The position numbers and the translations under genes are program-made. From Leptospira bouyouniensis (GTDB lineage: Bacteria; Spirochaetota; Leptospiria; Leptospirales; Leptospiraceae), in assembly GCF_004769525.1 (NCBI RefSeq), contig NZ_RQFT01000003.1, positions 744,001 through 808,000 of the forward strand: 64,000 nt of DNA, given 5' to 3'. Numbering within the stretch: position 1 is the first letter of the stretch; each line of letters opens with the position of its first letter. This document shows, one piece after another, positions 1-9,945 of this stretch. The notes beneath the pieces were generated by a model that made no database searches, was not told the origin of the DNA, and worked only from the letters and a program-made list of their open reading frames with translations.

Positions 1-243
1 GACCGAGCCATTGGATTTGAAATTTTCCTGTTGGAATGGTCGAAGGTGATTTTAAAGTTAAAAATTGTTTTTTATATGCAAAGATAGACATCGACTTCAA
101 TCCAATGTTTCAATTTTGAAAGCATAGCGAAATTCAGGATAGCGGGAAAAAAAATTAGAAAGAAATTTGATTTCATTCAGGAAAGACTTGGCAAATACAA
201 CCTACAATCGTAGAACAGAGGACATTCGGTTTCGGGAGTTTGT

Positions 244-3200
244 ATGCGTAAGATATTCCTTTGGTTTTTGCTGTTGTTTTTCTTTGTATCCTGTCAATCA
301 ATCAAAGGAATTTTTAAGTCAATCAAACGTACGGTTTTCCCAAGCAGTTGTCGACTTGAAGTAAAGTTGGACACCACTGGATTAAAGTATTTAGATAACC
401 TATGGGATTATAAAATTTTTGTGTCGGAAGATACAGATTTTGAAGAGTTAGCAAACGCAGTTACGATTCAACCAAAACCAACTTATGAAGGCACTCGGTA
501 CTCTTCGTTTGTGAGCCGGGAATTCTCATTAGACAATTGGCACTTTGATGAAAACATCGAATATGAAATTACGATTTCAAAGTTTTATGCAACAAACGAC
601 TGTTTTCTGGAAAACCCAGTCAGTTTTAAACTTCCATCGATGGTTCGTAAACCTTCCTTTTATTTGTCACACGAAAACATTTTTGAATCCAATCTTAACA
701 AAGTATTACCAATTTCCATTTCCAATGTCCCTGAATTTAAGGTTCGCTCCGCCGAACTAACCATCCCGATTTTAGTGAATGCAGTATCACGTTATGGAAA
801 TACATATTATAATTATGATAATGAATTAAATTGGAAAAGTTCAACTTGGAAATCAGGTGAAAAAGTAAATGCTTATGGTAACCAAGGTATGGATATCGAC
901 AAATACTTTGGATCAAAACCGAATAGTAAGGGTTGGTTAGCATTTGAATTAGGAGCAACTGTTGTTGGAGAAGATAACAAAGAAGAGTTTGCAACGGAAA
1001 ATCGATTCCTTCAGTCTACAAACCTTGGTATCACTACAAAAGAAGATCCAAATGCCTTACATGTATGGGTGAATACTTTATCAAAAGCAGAACCAGTTTC
1101 CAATACGAATATTAGTTTGTATGTCAAAGGAAGTTTAAAAGGCACATGTAAAACAGACCAAGAAGGATATTGTTCTGTCCCTTCCATAGGAAATACAAAG
1201 CTTTTGGAATATTCTGTCCTGATTGCAGAAGACCAAACAGGTGATAAAGCTTTTCTTCATTTCAACCAAACACATATTGACGGTTATTCTGAATATAGTT
1301 CGGAAGATCATATCAAAGGAAAAATTTACTTTGATCGAAAATTGTATCGTCCGGGTGATCGAGTCGAAATTAAGGCATATTTAACTGACAGAAAAAATGG
1401 ATCTTTGGTTCCTTTTGCTTCTCGTACTGTGAACATTCAAATCCGCGATTCACGTGGAAAAGATGTATCCAATCTTAATTCGACAACCTCATCACAAGGA
1501 GGAGTGAACTCGAGTTTTGTTATATCAAATGATGCTCCACTTGGGCATTACTCCGTTTCGATTTTAGTCCCTGGAAAATCATATTCTGTCACTTACGATA
1601 CCTTCCAAGTGGAAGAGTTTAGACCTGTCAACTTTATGGTGAATGTGATCTTAGCAAAACTTGCAACGAAAAATGAGAATATAAAAGGATCTGTTGAAGG
1701 TAAATATATGTTTGGTGCTCCTATGGGTGGAGCAAAAGTAAGTTTTTCAGTTTTAAAACGAAAACGATCTGTACATTTTGAACAGTATCCAAGTTATGAT
1801 TTTTCTGATACCTGGTATGATTATGAAGATGAATATTCTGAAGGTAATTCTGAATATGTGTCCGGATCAGAAGGTGTATTAGACAAATCCGGTCTTTACA
1901 AATTAGATATACCAATCGAATCTCTAACAAGAAAATTTGTGACTGATGGAGAAGATATTGAAATTGCTGATCCATATAACTTAATCGTAGAATCATCTGT
2001 TTATGATGTCGACGGCAAATCTGTTACGAAATCAGCAAACATTCCATACCAACCATCTGAAACATACGTTGGACTCAAATGTAAAGATCGTTACCAATCA
2101 ATCGATAAATCATTTCAATTTACGGCTATTGCGGTTGATACACAAGGAAAAGCCGTAAATGGAGCTGAGTTAAAAGCCTACATCATTTACAATGATTGGA
2201 CTTCTGTTTTATCACAAGGGATTGGTAAGTTTTTCTTTCGAAGTAACCAACTCACTAAGAAAGTAATGGAAGTAAAAAAGTTAGTTTCAAAGGCGGATGG
2301 AGTCACTTTTGATTACAGGACTAAAGACCCTGGAAGTTATACGATACTTGTCTTAAACAAAGACAAAGTATTTTCTCGAGTGGATTTTTATGCTTACGAA
2401 AAAGAGTCATATTATACTTGGGATTTTCGTGGAGATGACTCTATCGAATTGCGATCTGACAAAAAAGAATATAAAATTGGCGACAAAGCAAAAATTCTCA
2501 TCAAGTCACCACTTCAAAATGCACGTGTGATTGTTACTGTCGAAAGAGATTTAGTTTATTTTAAAAAGTCTTTCTTGATGAAAGGAAATAGCGCACCGAT
2601 TGAAATTCCAATCGAAGAGAATTACCTTCCCAATGTAGATGTGAATGTTGTTTTGTTATCTGGCAGAATGACAGTTCCAGATGGTTTATCCTCTGACGAC
2701 ATCAAGGAGTTCAACGAACAAGACCTAGGTGCACCGAAAGCAAAAACTGGTTCTGTTACTTTAAACGTAGAACTTGCATCCAAAATTGCGCCAGTTACGG
2801 TGACCACAGACAAAACAGAATACCAACCAAGAGAACAAGTAAAGTTGGCAATCAAAACAGCTCCAGGAGCTGAGGTGACTGTTTCAGTCGCTGATCGAGG
2901 TGTTTTGGACTTAGTTGGTTATTCTTACCAATCACCAATCCAAATTTTTTATCAATATTGGAACAACCTCATTAAAACTTTTGAACTCAGAAGTATGATC
3001 ATCAAACATTACTTATATGAAAATAAAGGTGATAGTCCTGGAGGTGATTATGGTGAGGATTCAGGTGGCGGATTTTCTGCAGAGTTAGAATCTGGCGCAA
3101 GAAAGGACTTTAGACTCACTGCCTATTGGAACCCAGTTATCATTGCTGATAGTAGCGGGGAAGCAAATGTAAATTTTACACTTCCGGACAATCTAACAAC

Positions 3201-5313
3201 GTTTAGAGTCATGGTAGCATCTGCAGCAAATGGAAAATTTGGTGTTTCAAACACTGAATTTTTAGTTAAAAAGAATTTAGTCTTACAAAAGACAGTGGCT
3301 CGATTCATTCGTGTGGGTGATAGTCTTGAACTTGGTGGAAGCATCACAAACAATACGAAGATAAATGGAAAGTTTCGATATAAAATTGAGTCAAAATACT
3401 TATCTGAAGATAAAGGTTGGCAATCCATTGAACTGAGTGCAGGCCAGACGAAAGAAGTTTTGAGAACATTCCAAATTTCCGAATCACAGTTTATCAAACT
3501 CAAACAAAATAAACCAAATGAAGAAATCCAATTGGTTTATCAAATGTCGGTTGAACCCGAAAATAATTCAAATTTTACAACTTTTAAGAAATCTGATTTA
3601 TCAGATTCATTGATCATTTCCCTGCCGATTAAAGAATTCGATCCAGTAACGGCTGTCCAATTTTCTGGTTATACTGACTCAGAGTTTAAAACGACAATTC
3701 CATTCCCAAAAAAAGATTCTATGTTACTAAACAAAGGTTCATTGGACATTCGAATCTCTGGAACCGCACTCACTGCTTTGAAAAGTGCATTTGATTTTTA
3801 CGAATCAAACCCTTACTTTTGTATGGAACAAAGAACTTCTGCCTATTTGTTATCTTTAAGTTCTGGTGAATTATTAAAAGAGTTTCAATACAAAACACCA
3901 AACAAAGATTCTTACGATTTCACACAAATTGAAAAACTATTTTTGGATGAAATGTCTGAATTCCAAACTTCGAATGGTAGTTTCCAATTATGGAAAGGTT
4001 ATAGTAGGTCTGGTTATCCATATCTGACTGCGTATGTTGTTTCTGTGATGCAATTAGGAAAGGATAAGGGAAAAAGATCTAATTCTCCTTCTTATGCTTC
4101 TGCAATTAAATATTTAGAAGGGTATGTTAAAAATCCTACAGAAACATCTGTAAATTCCTACCAAACCTTAAGTTTGATTTATTCAGTTTTTTCTAAGGAG
4201 AAAAAGGATGTTTCTTCAATAGAAAAAACACTTATCGATCACTTTGATGAACTTAACCCAAAATCAAGAGGGATATTTTTAACTGCATATGCAGAGAATC
4301 TTAAACTTGATTCGTATCAAACTAATCCTACATTTAAAAAATTATATGAAGATTTTATAAGTTATATCGAGTATGATAAGGGTTTATTTCTCATTAAACC
4401 AATGAAGAAAAATCCAAACGAAAATTATTATTATTCATATTATAACACATCTTCTGTTTTAGGAAATTATTTACGCCTAATGCTTCGCGTAGACATCAAA
4501 AATCCTAGAATGGTGCAACTCGTAAAAGCAATCATGATGGACCAAAATAAAACATACTGGGCAGACAGTCATAGTGTTGGAACCATTGCTCTTGCACTAT
4601 CTGAATACAGAAATCGCTTTGAAGCGACTACAAGCGATACAGAAGGGCAGGTAATATTTGGCGAAAAGACTATTATCGATGAATCATTTTCTCCAACATC
4701 TGATTCCATTTACAAAGAGGAGATTACATTTGATCGTTTGTTTGATGGAAAAGATGTCGCCAATCGGCCAATTAATTTCAAACGAACAAGTCCAGATGGA
4801 AGATTATATTTTCAATCAAGGTTGATGTATGTTCCTGTGAAAGATACCACACAACAAAAGTTTAATGGTCTTGAGATTAAAAAAACAATCTATCGTATTG
4901 ATGGTAGAAACAGTGATGGAGATCCGATTCTAAAAGAGGTATCAAATTTACAAAGGGGATCAACTTATCTTATAAAAGTAAAAGTGCTTTCAAAAAAAGA
5001 TCAAGCTTTTGTATTGGTTGTGGATCCACTACCAAGTAACACAGAAATTGTGAATACTTCATTTCTAACTGAAAAACAATCAGATTCAGAAGATACTGAT
5101 GTCACCGAATCTTATTATGGGCAGTACCAGGAATATCGCGATGATCGAGTTATTTTTTCTGATGATTACCTACGTGCTGGTGAAACTGAATATAACTATA
5201 TCATACGGCCGGTTGCAAAGGGTAATGCAACAATGCCAGCTTCAAAAACTTTTTTGATGTATCATCCTGAATTTTATGGGAATACAAGTTCATTAAAAGT
5301 GAAAGTGGAGTGA
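244..5313 (+). CDS. Alpha-2-macroglobulin family lipoprotein (bacterial A2M)
   Basis: 1689-residue exported protein. A hydrophobic signal ends in a lipobox (FVSC, Cys18), so it should be a lipoprotein facing the periplasm. Repeated macroglobulin-type beta domains fill the N-terminal half, and the thioester motif CMEQ is intact at Cys1193-Gln1196, followed by the alpha-helical thioester domain. The family traps proteases covalently and is thought to guard the cell wall compartment. A Gly/Asp-rich stretch near residues 935-950 sits where a bait region could be. ATG 244 is preceded by GGGAG at good spacing. Its stop overlaps the GTG start of the PBP1C gene, the classic A2M/PBP1C pairing in which PBP1C is presumed to repair murein after breach. 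Family assignment is firm; the target protease is unknown. Confidence 0.93.
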   Translation: MRKIFLWFLLLFFFVSCQSIKGIFKSIKRTVFPSSCRLEVKLDTTGLKYLDNLWDYKIFVSEDTDFEELANAVTIQPKPTYEGTRYSSFVSREFSLDNWHFDENIEYEITISKFYATNDCFLENPVSFKLPSMVRKPSFYLSHENIFESNLNKVLPISISNVPEFKVRSAELTIPILVNAVSRYGNTYYNYDNELNWKSSTWKSGEKVNAYGNQGMDIDKYFGSKPNSKGWLAFELGATVVGEDNKEEFATENRFLQSTNLGITTKEDPNALHVWVNTLSKAEPVSNTNISLYVKGSLKGTCKTDQEGYCSVPSIGNTKLLEYSVLIAEDQTGDKAFLHFNQTHIDGYSEYSSEDHIKGKIYFDRKLYRPGDRVEIKAYLTDRKNGSLVPFASRTVNIQIRDSRGKDVSNLNSTTSSQGGVNSSFVISNDAPLGHYSVSILVPGKSYSVTYDTFQVEEFRPVNFMVNVILAKLATKNENIKGSVEGKYMFGAPMGGAKVSFSVLKRKRSVHFEQYPSYDFSDTWYDYEDEYSEGNSEYVSGSEGVLDKSGLYKLDIPIESLTRKFVTDGEDIEIADPYNLIVESSVYDVDGKSVTKSANIPYQPSETYVGLKCKDRYQSIDKSFQFTAIAVDTQGKAVNGAELKAYIIYNDWTSVLSQGIGKFFFRSNQLTKKVMEVKKLVSKADGVTFDYRTKDPGSYTILVLNKDKVFSRVDFYAYEKESYYTWDFRGDDSIELRSDKKEYKIGDKAKILIKSPLQNARVIVTVERDLVYFKKSFLMKGNSAPIEIPIEENYLPNVDVNVVLLSGRMTVPDGLSSDDIKEFNEQDLGAPKAKTGSVTLNVELASKIAPVTVTTDKTEYQPREQVKLAIKTAPGAEVTVSVADRGVLDLVGYSYQSPIQIFYQYWNNLIKTFELRSMIIKHYLYENKGDSPGGDYGEDSGGGFSAELESGARKDFRLTAYWNPVIIADSSGEANVNFTLPDNLTTFRVMVASAANGKFGVSNTEFLVKKNLVLQKTVARFIRVGDSLELGGSITNNTKINGKFRYKIESKYLSEDKGWQSIELSAGQTKEVLRTFQISESQFIKLKQNKPNEEIQLVYQMSVEPENNSNFTTFKKSDLSDSLIISLPIKEFDPVTAVQFSGYTDSEFKTTIPFPKKDSMLLNKGSLDIRISGTALTALKSAFDFYESNPYFCMEQRTSAYLLSLSSGELLKEFQYKTPNKDSYDFTQIEKLFLDEMSEFQTSNGSFQLWKGYSRSGYPYLTAYVVSVMQLGKDKGKRSNSPSYASAIKYLEGYVKNPTETSVNSYQTLSLIYSVFSKEKKDVSSIEKTLIDHFDELNPKSRGIFLTAYAENLKLDSYQTNPTFKKLYEDFISYIEYDKGLFLIKPMKKNPNENYYYSYYNTSSVLGNYLRLMLRVDIKNPRMVQLVKAIMMDQNKTYWADSHSVGTIALALSEYRNRFEATTSDTEGQVIFGEKTIIDESFSPTSDSIYKEEITFDRLFDGKDVANRPINFKRTSPDGRLYFQSRLMYVPVKDTTQQKFNGLEIKKTIYRIDGRNSDGDPILKEVSNLQRGSTYLIKVKVLSKKDQAFVLVVDPLPSNTEIVNTSFLTEKQSDSEDTDVTESYYGQYQEYRDDRVIFSDDYLRAGETEYNYIIRPVAKGNATMPASKTFLMYHPEFYGNTSSLKVKVE

Positions 5314-7499
5314 AACGAAAAATTTTCCAAACTTTGAAAATCCTAACTCCAGCAGTTTTGATACTGTTGGGATTAGGATATGTTTTTCGACCCATTGATC
5401 TAAACGTCTTTAAAAAACAAATTACAACGAGAATCCTTTCAAAGGAAAAACAAATCATTGGTCGGTCAACCAATGACTCGCAAACAAAACAAGATTGGGA
5501 ATCCATTGATGAATATCCCGATTTTGTTTCTAAAATTGTAATACTTGCAGAAGATAAACGATTTGAAACCCATCATGGTATCGATTTATTAGCCCTTTCA
5601 AATTCTCTTTACTCTTTCTTATTCACTCGTGAGAATCGTGGAGGAGGATCTACAATCACAATGCAGCTCACTCGCATTGTATTTCCCGAGATTCGCAAGT
5701 ATCCAATTTTATTTAGAAAAATAATTGAAGTCGCCACTGCATTACGTTTTGAACTTTGGATGACAAAAAAAGAAATTTTAGAAGCATATTTAAATTCTGT
5801 TTCATTGCATTCGAATATTGTGGGTTTTCCTTCTGCATCCCTACAATTATTTGGAAAACACATTCGGTTTTTATCGATAGAGGAATCGGTTTATTTAACA
5901 ATTTTAATTCGAAAAAATCATTCCTCAGATGAGGAAATAAAATTTCGTTACAATCAACTTAAAGAGAAAATTCCCTTTCCAATTCCTTATTTAGAAAATC
6001 CAAAAGAACTTACTATTCTTACTAAAAAAGAAAATGTATCAGAAGTTAATCCTTTGTTAAGTGGGGAAAACCAACATTTTCTCAATTGGATTCGAGTTTT
6101 GATTCCATTACCAGATGGAGAATTTATAGGGACAATATCTTCTCAATTAAATTCGGAAGTTCATTCAATTGTTAATTCTGAATTAGAAGGATTAAAACGA
6201 TGGAATGTAGGTAATGCTTCCGCTTTGGTTCTAGAAAAAAATCCTAACTATTTCGATGAATTATCTTTAGTTGCTATGATAGGTTCCAAAAATTTCTTTG
6301 AAGAAGGAAACGGAATGGTAAATGGTACACTTGCATTTCGCGATGCAGGTAGTACTTTGAAACCATTATTATATGGATATGCTATTGATAAAAAATATTA
6401 TACAATAAATTCTATACTTTCAGACGAAAAATTTTCTTATCCAATTGGATTTGTCGGGAATTATCTTCCTAGAAATGCTGACCTTCGTTATTGGGGTGAT
6501 CTGACTTTAGCGGAAGCCTTGGGAAATTCGAGAAATATTCCTGCTGTCACAGCCATCCAAAAAATCGGAGTCCCAAACTTTTACCAATTTTTAATAAGTG
6601 CAGGATTCCAACATCTCAAAGAGTCTCCTAGTTTTTATGGACCTGGTCTTGCATTAGGAACCGGCGGTGCAAGTTTATTACAATTGTCACGTATTTATGG
6701 TGCATTTGCGTTAGGTGGTATTTTACCTAAAATTCGATTGGGATACTTTAAAGAAGAACCATTTTATTTCGGTGATTCTAAACGGATATTTTCCGAAGAA
6801 ACTTCTGAAGAAATTAAATTCATTCTAAGTGATGGAAAACTTAGACAAAAAGCTTTTGGCCGAAGGAGTTATTTAAATTTTCCATTCCCTGTTTCTGTTA
6901 AGACAGGTACATCTAAAGACTATCGAAACTCATGGACTGTTGCCTTTAATGATCGTTATGTAGTGGCAGCTTGGGTTGGAAATTTTTCCGGCGAAAAAAC
7001 AATGGATGTTTCTGGTTCCTTTGGTGCTGGACGAATTGTACAGAATATATTTCGTTTATTGATGAATGATAAACCAAAATCGGTTTATATTCCTAAGTTA
7101 ACAGAAATCAGAGATTTTTGTAAGATTACCGGAAAATCGGCAACTAAAAAATGTCCATCGATATCACTTCGTGTTCGTAAGACGATGAATCATTCTGAAA
7201 TTTGTAACAAACATGGTGAAGGTGATTTGAGTTCAGTCATTGGAGTTGGTTTTGTTTATCCAGCCAATGGTCAAGTGTATTTGTATCATCCAGCGCATGA
7301 AAAAGATAAACAAAAAATTCCGATTCGAATCAGAGAAATCAAAACATTAAAGAATCCTAAATTAGTATGGAACCAAATGAAAGAAATTCCAATGTCTTTG
7401 GATGGAGATGCGAATGTTTCGATTCAAAGGGGAAAACAAAATTTAGAACTGTTTGATGGACTCGAAAAAAAGGCAAGCGTACAATTTGAAGTTAAGTAA
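5310..7499 (+). CDS. pbpC: Penicillin-binding protein 1C (glycosyltransferase/transpeptidase)
   Basis: 729 residues, inner membrane, bifunctional peptidoglycan synthase. One N-terminal membrane anchor is followed by a GT51 domain with the motifs EDKRFETHHG and GGGSTITMQ. The transpeptidase domain has the three active-site motifs: STLK (S-x-x-K), SRN (S-x-N) and KTGTS. The C-terminal roughly 100 residues match the BiPBP_C extension typical of PBP1C rather than PBP1A/1B. The GTG start overlaps the upstream A2M stop (GTGA), so translation is probably coupled. The family polymerises and cross-links murein and is usually dispensable for growth. The call rests on the motifs, the C-terminal extension and the A2M partner. 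Confidence 0.92.
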   Translation: MKRKIFQTLKILTPAVLILLGLGYVFRPIDLNVFKKQITTRILSKEKQIIGRSTNDSQTKQDWESIDEYPDFVSKIVILAEDKRFETHHGIDLLALSNSLYSFLFTRENRGGGSTITMQLTRIVFPEIRKYPILFRKIIEVATALRFELWMTKKEILEAYLNSVSLHSNIVGFPSASLQLFGKHIRFLSIEESVYLTILIRKNHSSDEEIKFRYNQLKEKIPFPIPYLENPKELTILTKKENVSEVNPLLSGENQHFLNWIRVLIPLPDGEFIGTISSQLNSEVHSIVNSELEGLKRWNVGNASALVLEKNPNYFDELSLVAMIGSKNFFEEGNGMVNGTLAFRDAGSTLKPLLYGYAIDKKYYTINSILSDEKFSYPIGFVGNYLPRNADLRYWGDLTLAEALGNSRNIPAVTAIQKIGVPNFYQFLISAGFQHLKESPSFYGPGLALGTGGASLLQLSRIYGAFALGGILPKIRLGYFKEEPFYFGDSKRIFSEETSEEIKFILSDGKLRQKAFGRRSYLNFPFPVSVKTGTSKDYRNSWTVAFNDRYVVAAWVGNFSGEKTMDVSGSFGAGRIVQNIFRLLMNDKPKSVYIPKLTEIRDFCKITGKSATKKCPSISLRVRKTMNHSEICNKHGEGDLSSVIGVGFVYPANGQVYLYHPAHEKDKQKIPIRIREIKTLKNPKLVWNQMKEIPMSLDGDANVSIQRGKQNLELFDGLEKKASVQFEVK

Positions 7500-9114
7500 T
7501 TTAAAATTTTTTTATTTCGACCTAGGGAACAAATGGATTTCCTTTTTGGGAATTTTATACCTGTTCCATTTTCCAGGTGATTTGAATTGGAAAATATGGA
7601 GTTATTATCATGGTCTGTTTGTAAATATAATATTCCTAATTTGTTTAAGTTTTGAATTTTTTGAATCAATGAGTTTGAAATTAAATCATAATTTTAAAAA
7701 ATGTTTGCGAATCATAGTATTTTTAATTTTATTTTTTGTTTTGAATTATCAATGGGTCTATCAAACACAAATTGATTTTAATCTTGTTGGATATGCCTTA
7801 AACAATTTTGTTATGATGTTCCATGAATTAATTCCTTTCATAAAAGAATGGAATATCGTTCATTTTTTCCCAGTCCTAATTTTTTTTATTTTATTCGATC
7901 CGTTTTTAATTTTATCCAATCACCGAGTAGATCCATATGTTTTGCTTTTAATTCTTTATTTTCTTTTGGTTTGGAATTCATGGTCTTCAGATACTATACA
8001 GTTGAATCAAACACCTTCAAAAAGAACGAACCAAAAAATAAATCGATATTTGGATACAATTCCGAAAGGTACAAATATAATTCTAATTGTTTTGGAAGGG
8101 GTATCAAGAAAACATATCTTAGAAATTAACTCCAATTTTATTGATTATTCAAAGTTAAATGGATCACATTTTTGGATTCCAATGCCACATACTTCAAAAA
8201 GTCTTTATACTTGGATGACAGGCGAATCCCAATTGTATAACAATCGGATTGAGTCAGAGAAAAAAGTTGATGAGGTTAGTTTACCAAGAGTATTAAAAAA
8301 TAAATATTCCTACCAAACCCAAATGATTTATACACAATCGATCTATTTTGAAGGTATGAATTCTTTTTTTCCTAATATATTTGATAAAGTTTGGGATAAA
8401 ACGATTCTTGAATCAAAATATAATGAAAAATTTGATTTTTTTAGTTGGGGAATGGATGATCGAGTGGTGTTAACTGAGTTCAAACAACATATTGATGGAT
8501 CAAAACCTTTTTTTCTATTAATAGGTCTAAGCCAAACTCATAGTCCATATTTTACCATAGCAAAGTCTGATATTTCATTGAACAAAGTCCAACGGCATCA
8601 TAATGCTTTAGAAGAAAATCTACGCATGGTCGATGATCTTATTTCTCATATAAGATCGAACATCAAACAGGAAACTTTGTTTATTTTAACGGCTGATCAT
8701 GGAGAAAGTTTCGGAGAAGAAGGGGCTCATGCTCATAATTATTCCTTATATAATCAAGAGGTTGATGTTCCATTTTTGATGTATCTGATTCAATCAGACA
8801 AACTAATTATTCCTCAAGTGGGTTCATCTATTCATTTTAAAGAAACCTTACTTCAGTTAATGGGTTCAGATTTGGAATCAAAAGATAATCATCGTAATTT
8901 TTTAAATTCACAATATCTCCCGTTTTTAGCATTTAAAACTTGGAATTCTGAGATACAAAGAGGTTTAGTCAAAGAGGATAAAAAATATATTTATCATAGT
9001 GATAGAAATATTTTATATGAAATGGATTGGGATGAGAGGGATCGAAAGATAATCAAAGATTCAGCGCTAAGAGAAAAAATTGTAAAGGAGATCTTTATTG
9101 AATCCTCTAAATAG
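7456..9114 (+). CDS. Membrane-anchored sulfatase/phosphoethanolamine-transferase-like protein
   Basis: About 552 residues. The N-terminal ~190 are mostly membrane segments; the rest is an alkaline-phosphatase-superfamily domain of the LtaS/EptA kind. Visible motifs are IVLEGVS (metal-ligand Glu), HTSKSLYTW (candidate Ser/Thr nucleophile region) and TADHGESFGEEG with HAHN downstream (metal-binding Asp/His). Members transfer phosphoglycerol or phosphoethanolamine to an envelope acceptor, or hydrolyse sulfate esters; the substrate cannot be read from sequence. The ATG at 7456 overlaps pbpC by 44 bp; TTG 7453 or TTG 7486 are alternative starts. It likely belongs to the same envelope transcript as the A2M and PBP1C genes. 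The end overlaps the convergent TetR gene by 8 bp. Confidence 0.78.
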   Translation: MDSKKRQAYNLKLSNLKFFYFDLGNKWISFLGILYLFHFPGDLNWKIWSYYHGLFVNIIFLICLSFEFFESMSLKLNHNFKKCLRIIVFLILFFVLNYQWVYQTQIDFNLVGYALNNFVMMFHELIPFIKEWNIVHFFPVLIFFILFDPFLILSNHRVDPYVLLLILYFLLVWNSWSSDTIQLNQTPSKRTNQKINRYLDTIPKGTNIILIVLEGVSRKHILEINSNFIDYSKLNGSHFWIPMPHTSKSLYTWMTGESQLYNNRIESEKKVDEVSLPRVLKNKYSYQTQMIYTQSIYFEGMNSFFPNIFDKVWDKTILESKYNEKFDFFSWGMDDRVVLTEFKQHIDGSKPFFLLIGLSQTHSPYFTIAKSDISLNKVQRHHNALEENLRMVDDLISHIRSNIKQETLFILTADHGESFGEEGAHAHNYSLYNQEVDVPFLMYLIQSDKLIIPQVGSSIHFKETLLQLMGSDLESKDNHRNFLNSQYLPFLAFKTWNSEIQRGLVKEDKKYIYHSDRNILYEMDWDERDRKIIKDSALREKIVKEIFIESSK

Positions 9115-9787
9115 AATGTGAACCTGAATGGCCTTTTAATAAATTTAAAATTGAGATTTCTAAAAATTTTTTATAATCCAATACAAACATTTCAAGATCT
9201 GTATCTTTGACGGCCTCCTTAACTTGGTTGGAAGGAAAACCATGTGACCATGATCCCACTGCCAAAGCATGGCATTGCATTAAAAACAAAAATCCTGATT
9301 GTTCAGTAAAAAAAGGAAAATACTTTATAAGCTGTGGCAAAACAGACGTTATTTGGTTTTTAAGGTTGGTTTTGAATTCACGAATCGTTTGGATACTAGC
9401 ATTTTTTTCTAGAATTGTTGGTACGATAGGAAGTAGTTTTAAAAAACGAAGGTGTCGATCCATCGAATTGACAAACCAATTAGAAAAAATTTCAGCATCA
9501 ATCTTAGGTGCACTTACGAAAAATTCGTTTAAATCCATAAACCAAGATTCATAATCTGCACTATGAATACGTAGACAAAGATCTTCTTTTGTTGGAAAAT
9601 ATAAATACAAAGTACCTTTTGCAATTTTTGCACGTTTTGCAACTTCATCCATAGATAATTCTGCCCAATCTTTTTTTTGGAGCAGGGTTGCTGCAGCTTG
9701 TATGATCGATGTACGTTTAGAAAGTTTGTCTTTCTCTAAAACAGCTCTCTTTTTAGGTGAACGTTCTAACACTTGTGCTCGACTCAT
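9107..9787 (-). CDS. TetR-family transcriptional regulator
   Basis: 226 residues. A TetR_N helix-turn-helix occupies roughly residues 25-75 (IIQAAATLLQKK, then SMDEVAKRAKIAKGTLYLYF, the most conserved stretch). The remaining ~150 residues form the variable ligand-binding and dimerisation domain. TetR proteins are usually repressors released by a small ligand. The start is well supported by GGAGG one base before the ATG. Just upstream lie two TGAC-type dyads 21 bp apart, plausible operators. No efflux pump or fatty acid gene is adjacent, so the regulon is unknown; the divergent SRAP gene and its own promoter are the nearest candidates. Confidence 0.88.
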   Translation of the reverse strand: MSRAQVLERSPKKRAVLEKDKLSKRTSIIQAAATLLQKKDWAELSMDEVAKRAKIAKGTLYLYFPTKEDLCLRIHSADYESWFMDLNEFFVSAPKIDAEIFSNWFVNSMDRHLRFLKLLPIVPTILEKNASIQTIREFKTNLKNQITSVLPQLIKYFPFFTEQSGFLFLMQCHALAVGSWSHGFPSNQVKEAVKDTDLEMFVLDYKKFLEISILNLLKGHSGSHSI

Positions 9788-9805
9788 ACCTCCAATGTAT
9801 GAATC

Positions 9806-9820
9806 TAATTAAAAATTAGC
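9806..9820. promoter_or_regulatory. AT-rich palindrome in the tetR leader
   Basis: CTAATT-AAA-AATTAG is a perfect 6-bp dyad about 20-33 bases upstream of the tetR start codon. It overlaps the expected -10/leader region and could be an operator or simply AT-rich promoter sequence. Confidence 0.3.
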
Positions 9821-9836
9821 TATAAAAAAACTGAAA

Positions 9837-9871
9837 TTGACTTGAGGTCAATTCAAGCTGACTTTGAGTCA
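9837..9871. promoter_or_regulatory. Paired dyads, candidate TetR operator
   Basis: Two dyads lie in the tetR/SRAP divergent region: TTGAC-TTGAG-GTCAA at 9837-9851 and TGACT-TTG-AGTCA at 9859-9871. Their centres are 21 bp apart, two helical turns, placing both on one face of the helix. That suits two bound TetR dimers. Assignment to this regulator is inference from location. Confidence 0.45.
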
Positions 9872-9945
9872 CGAATGTGAAAAGAGTCTTAAAACACCAA
9901 AATCTTGGTTTGCAAAAATTTTGAATTTAGTTCAAATGAAAATCT

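Noticed and set aside
1..243. Possible 3' end of a gene at the left edge
   Set aside because: Short frames are open from base 1 (to about 48 and 87), but none shows protein-like character; I cannot support a gene.
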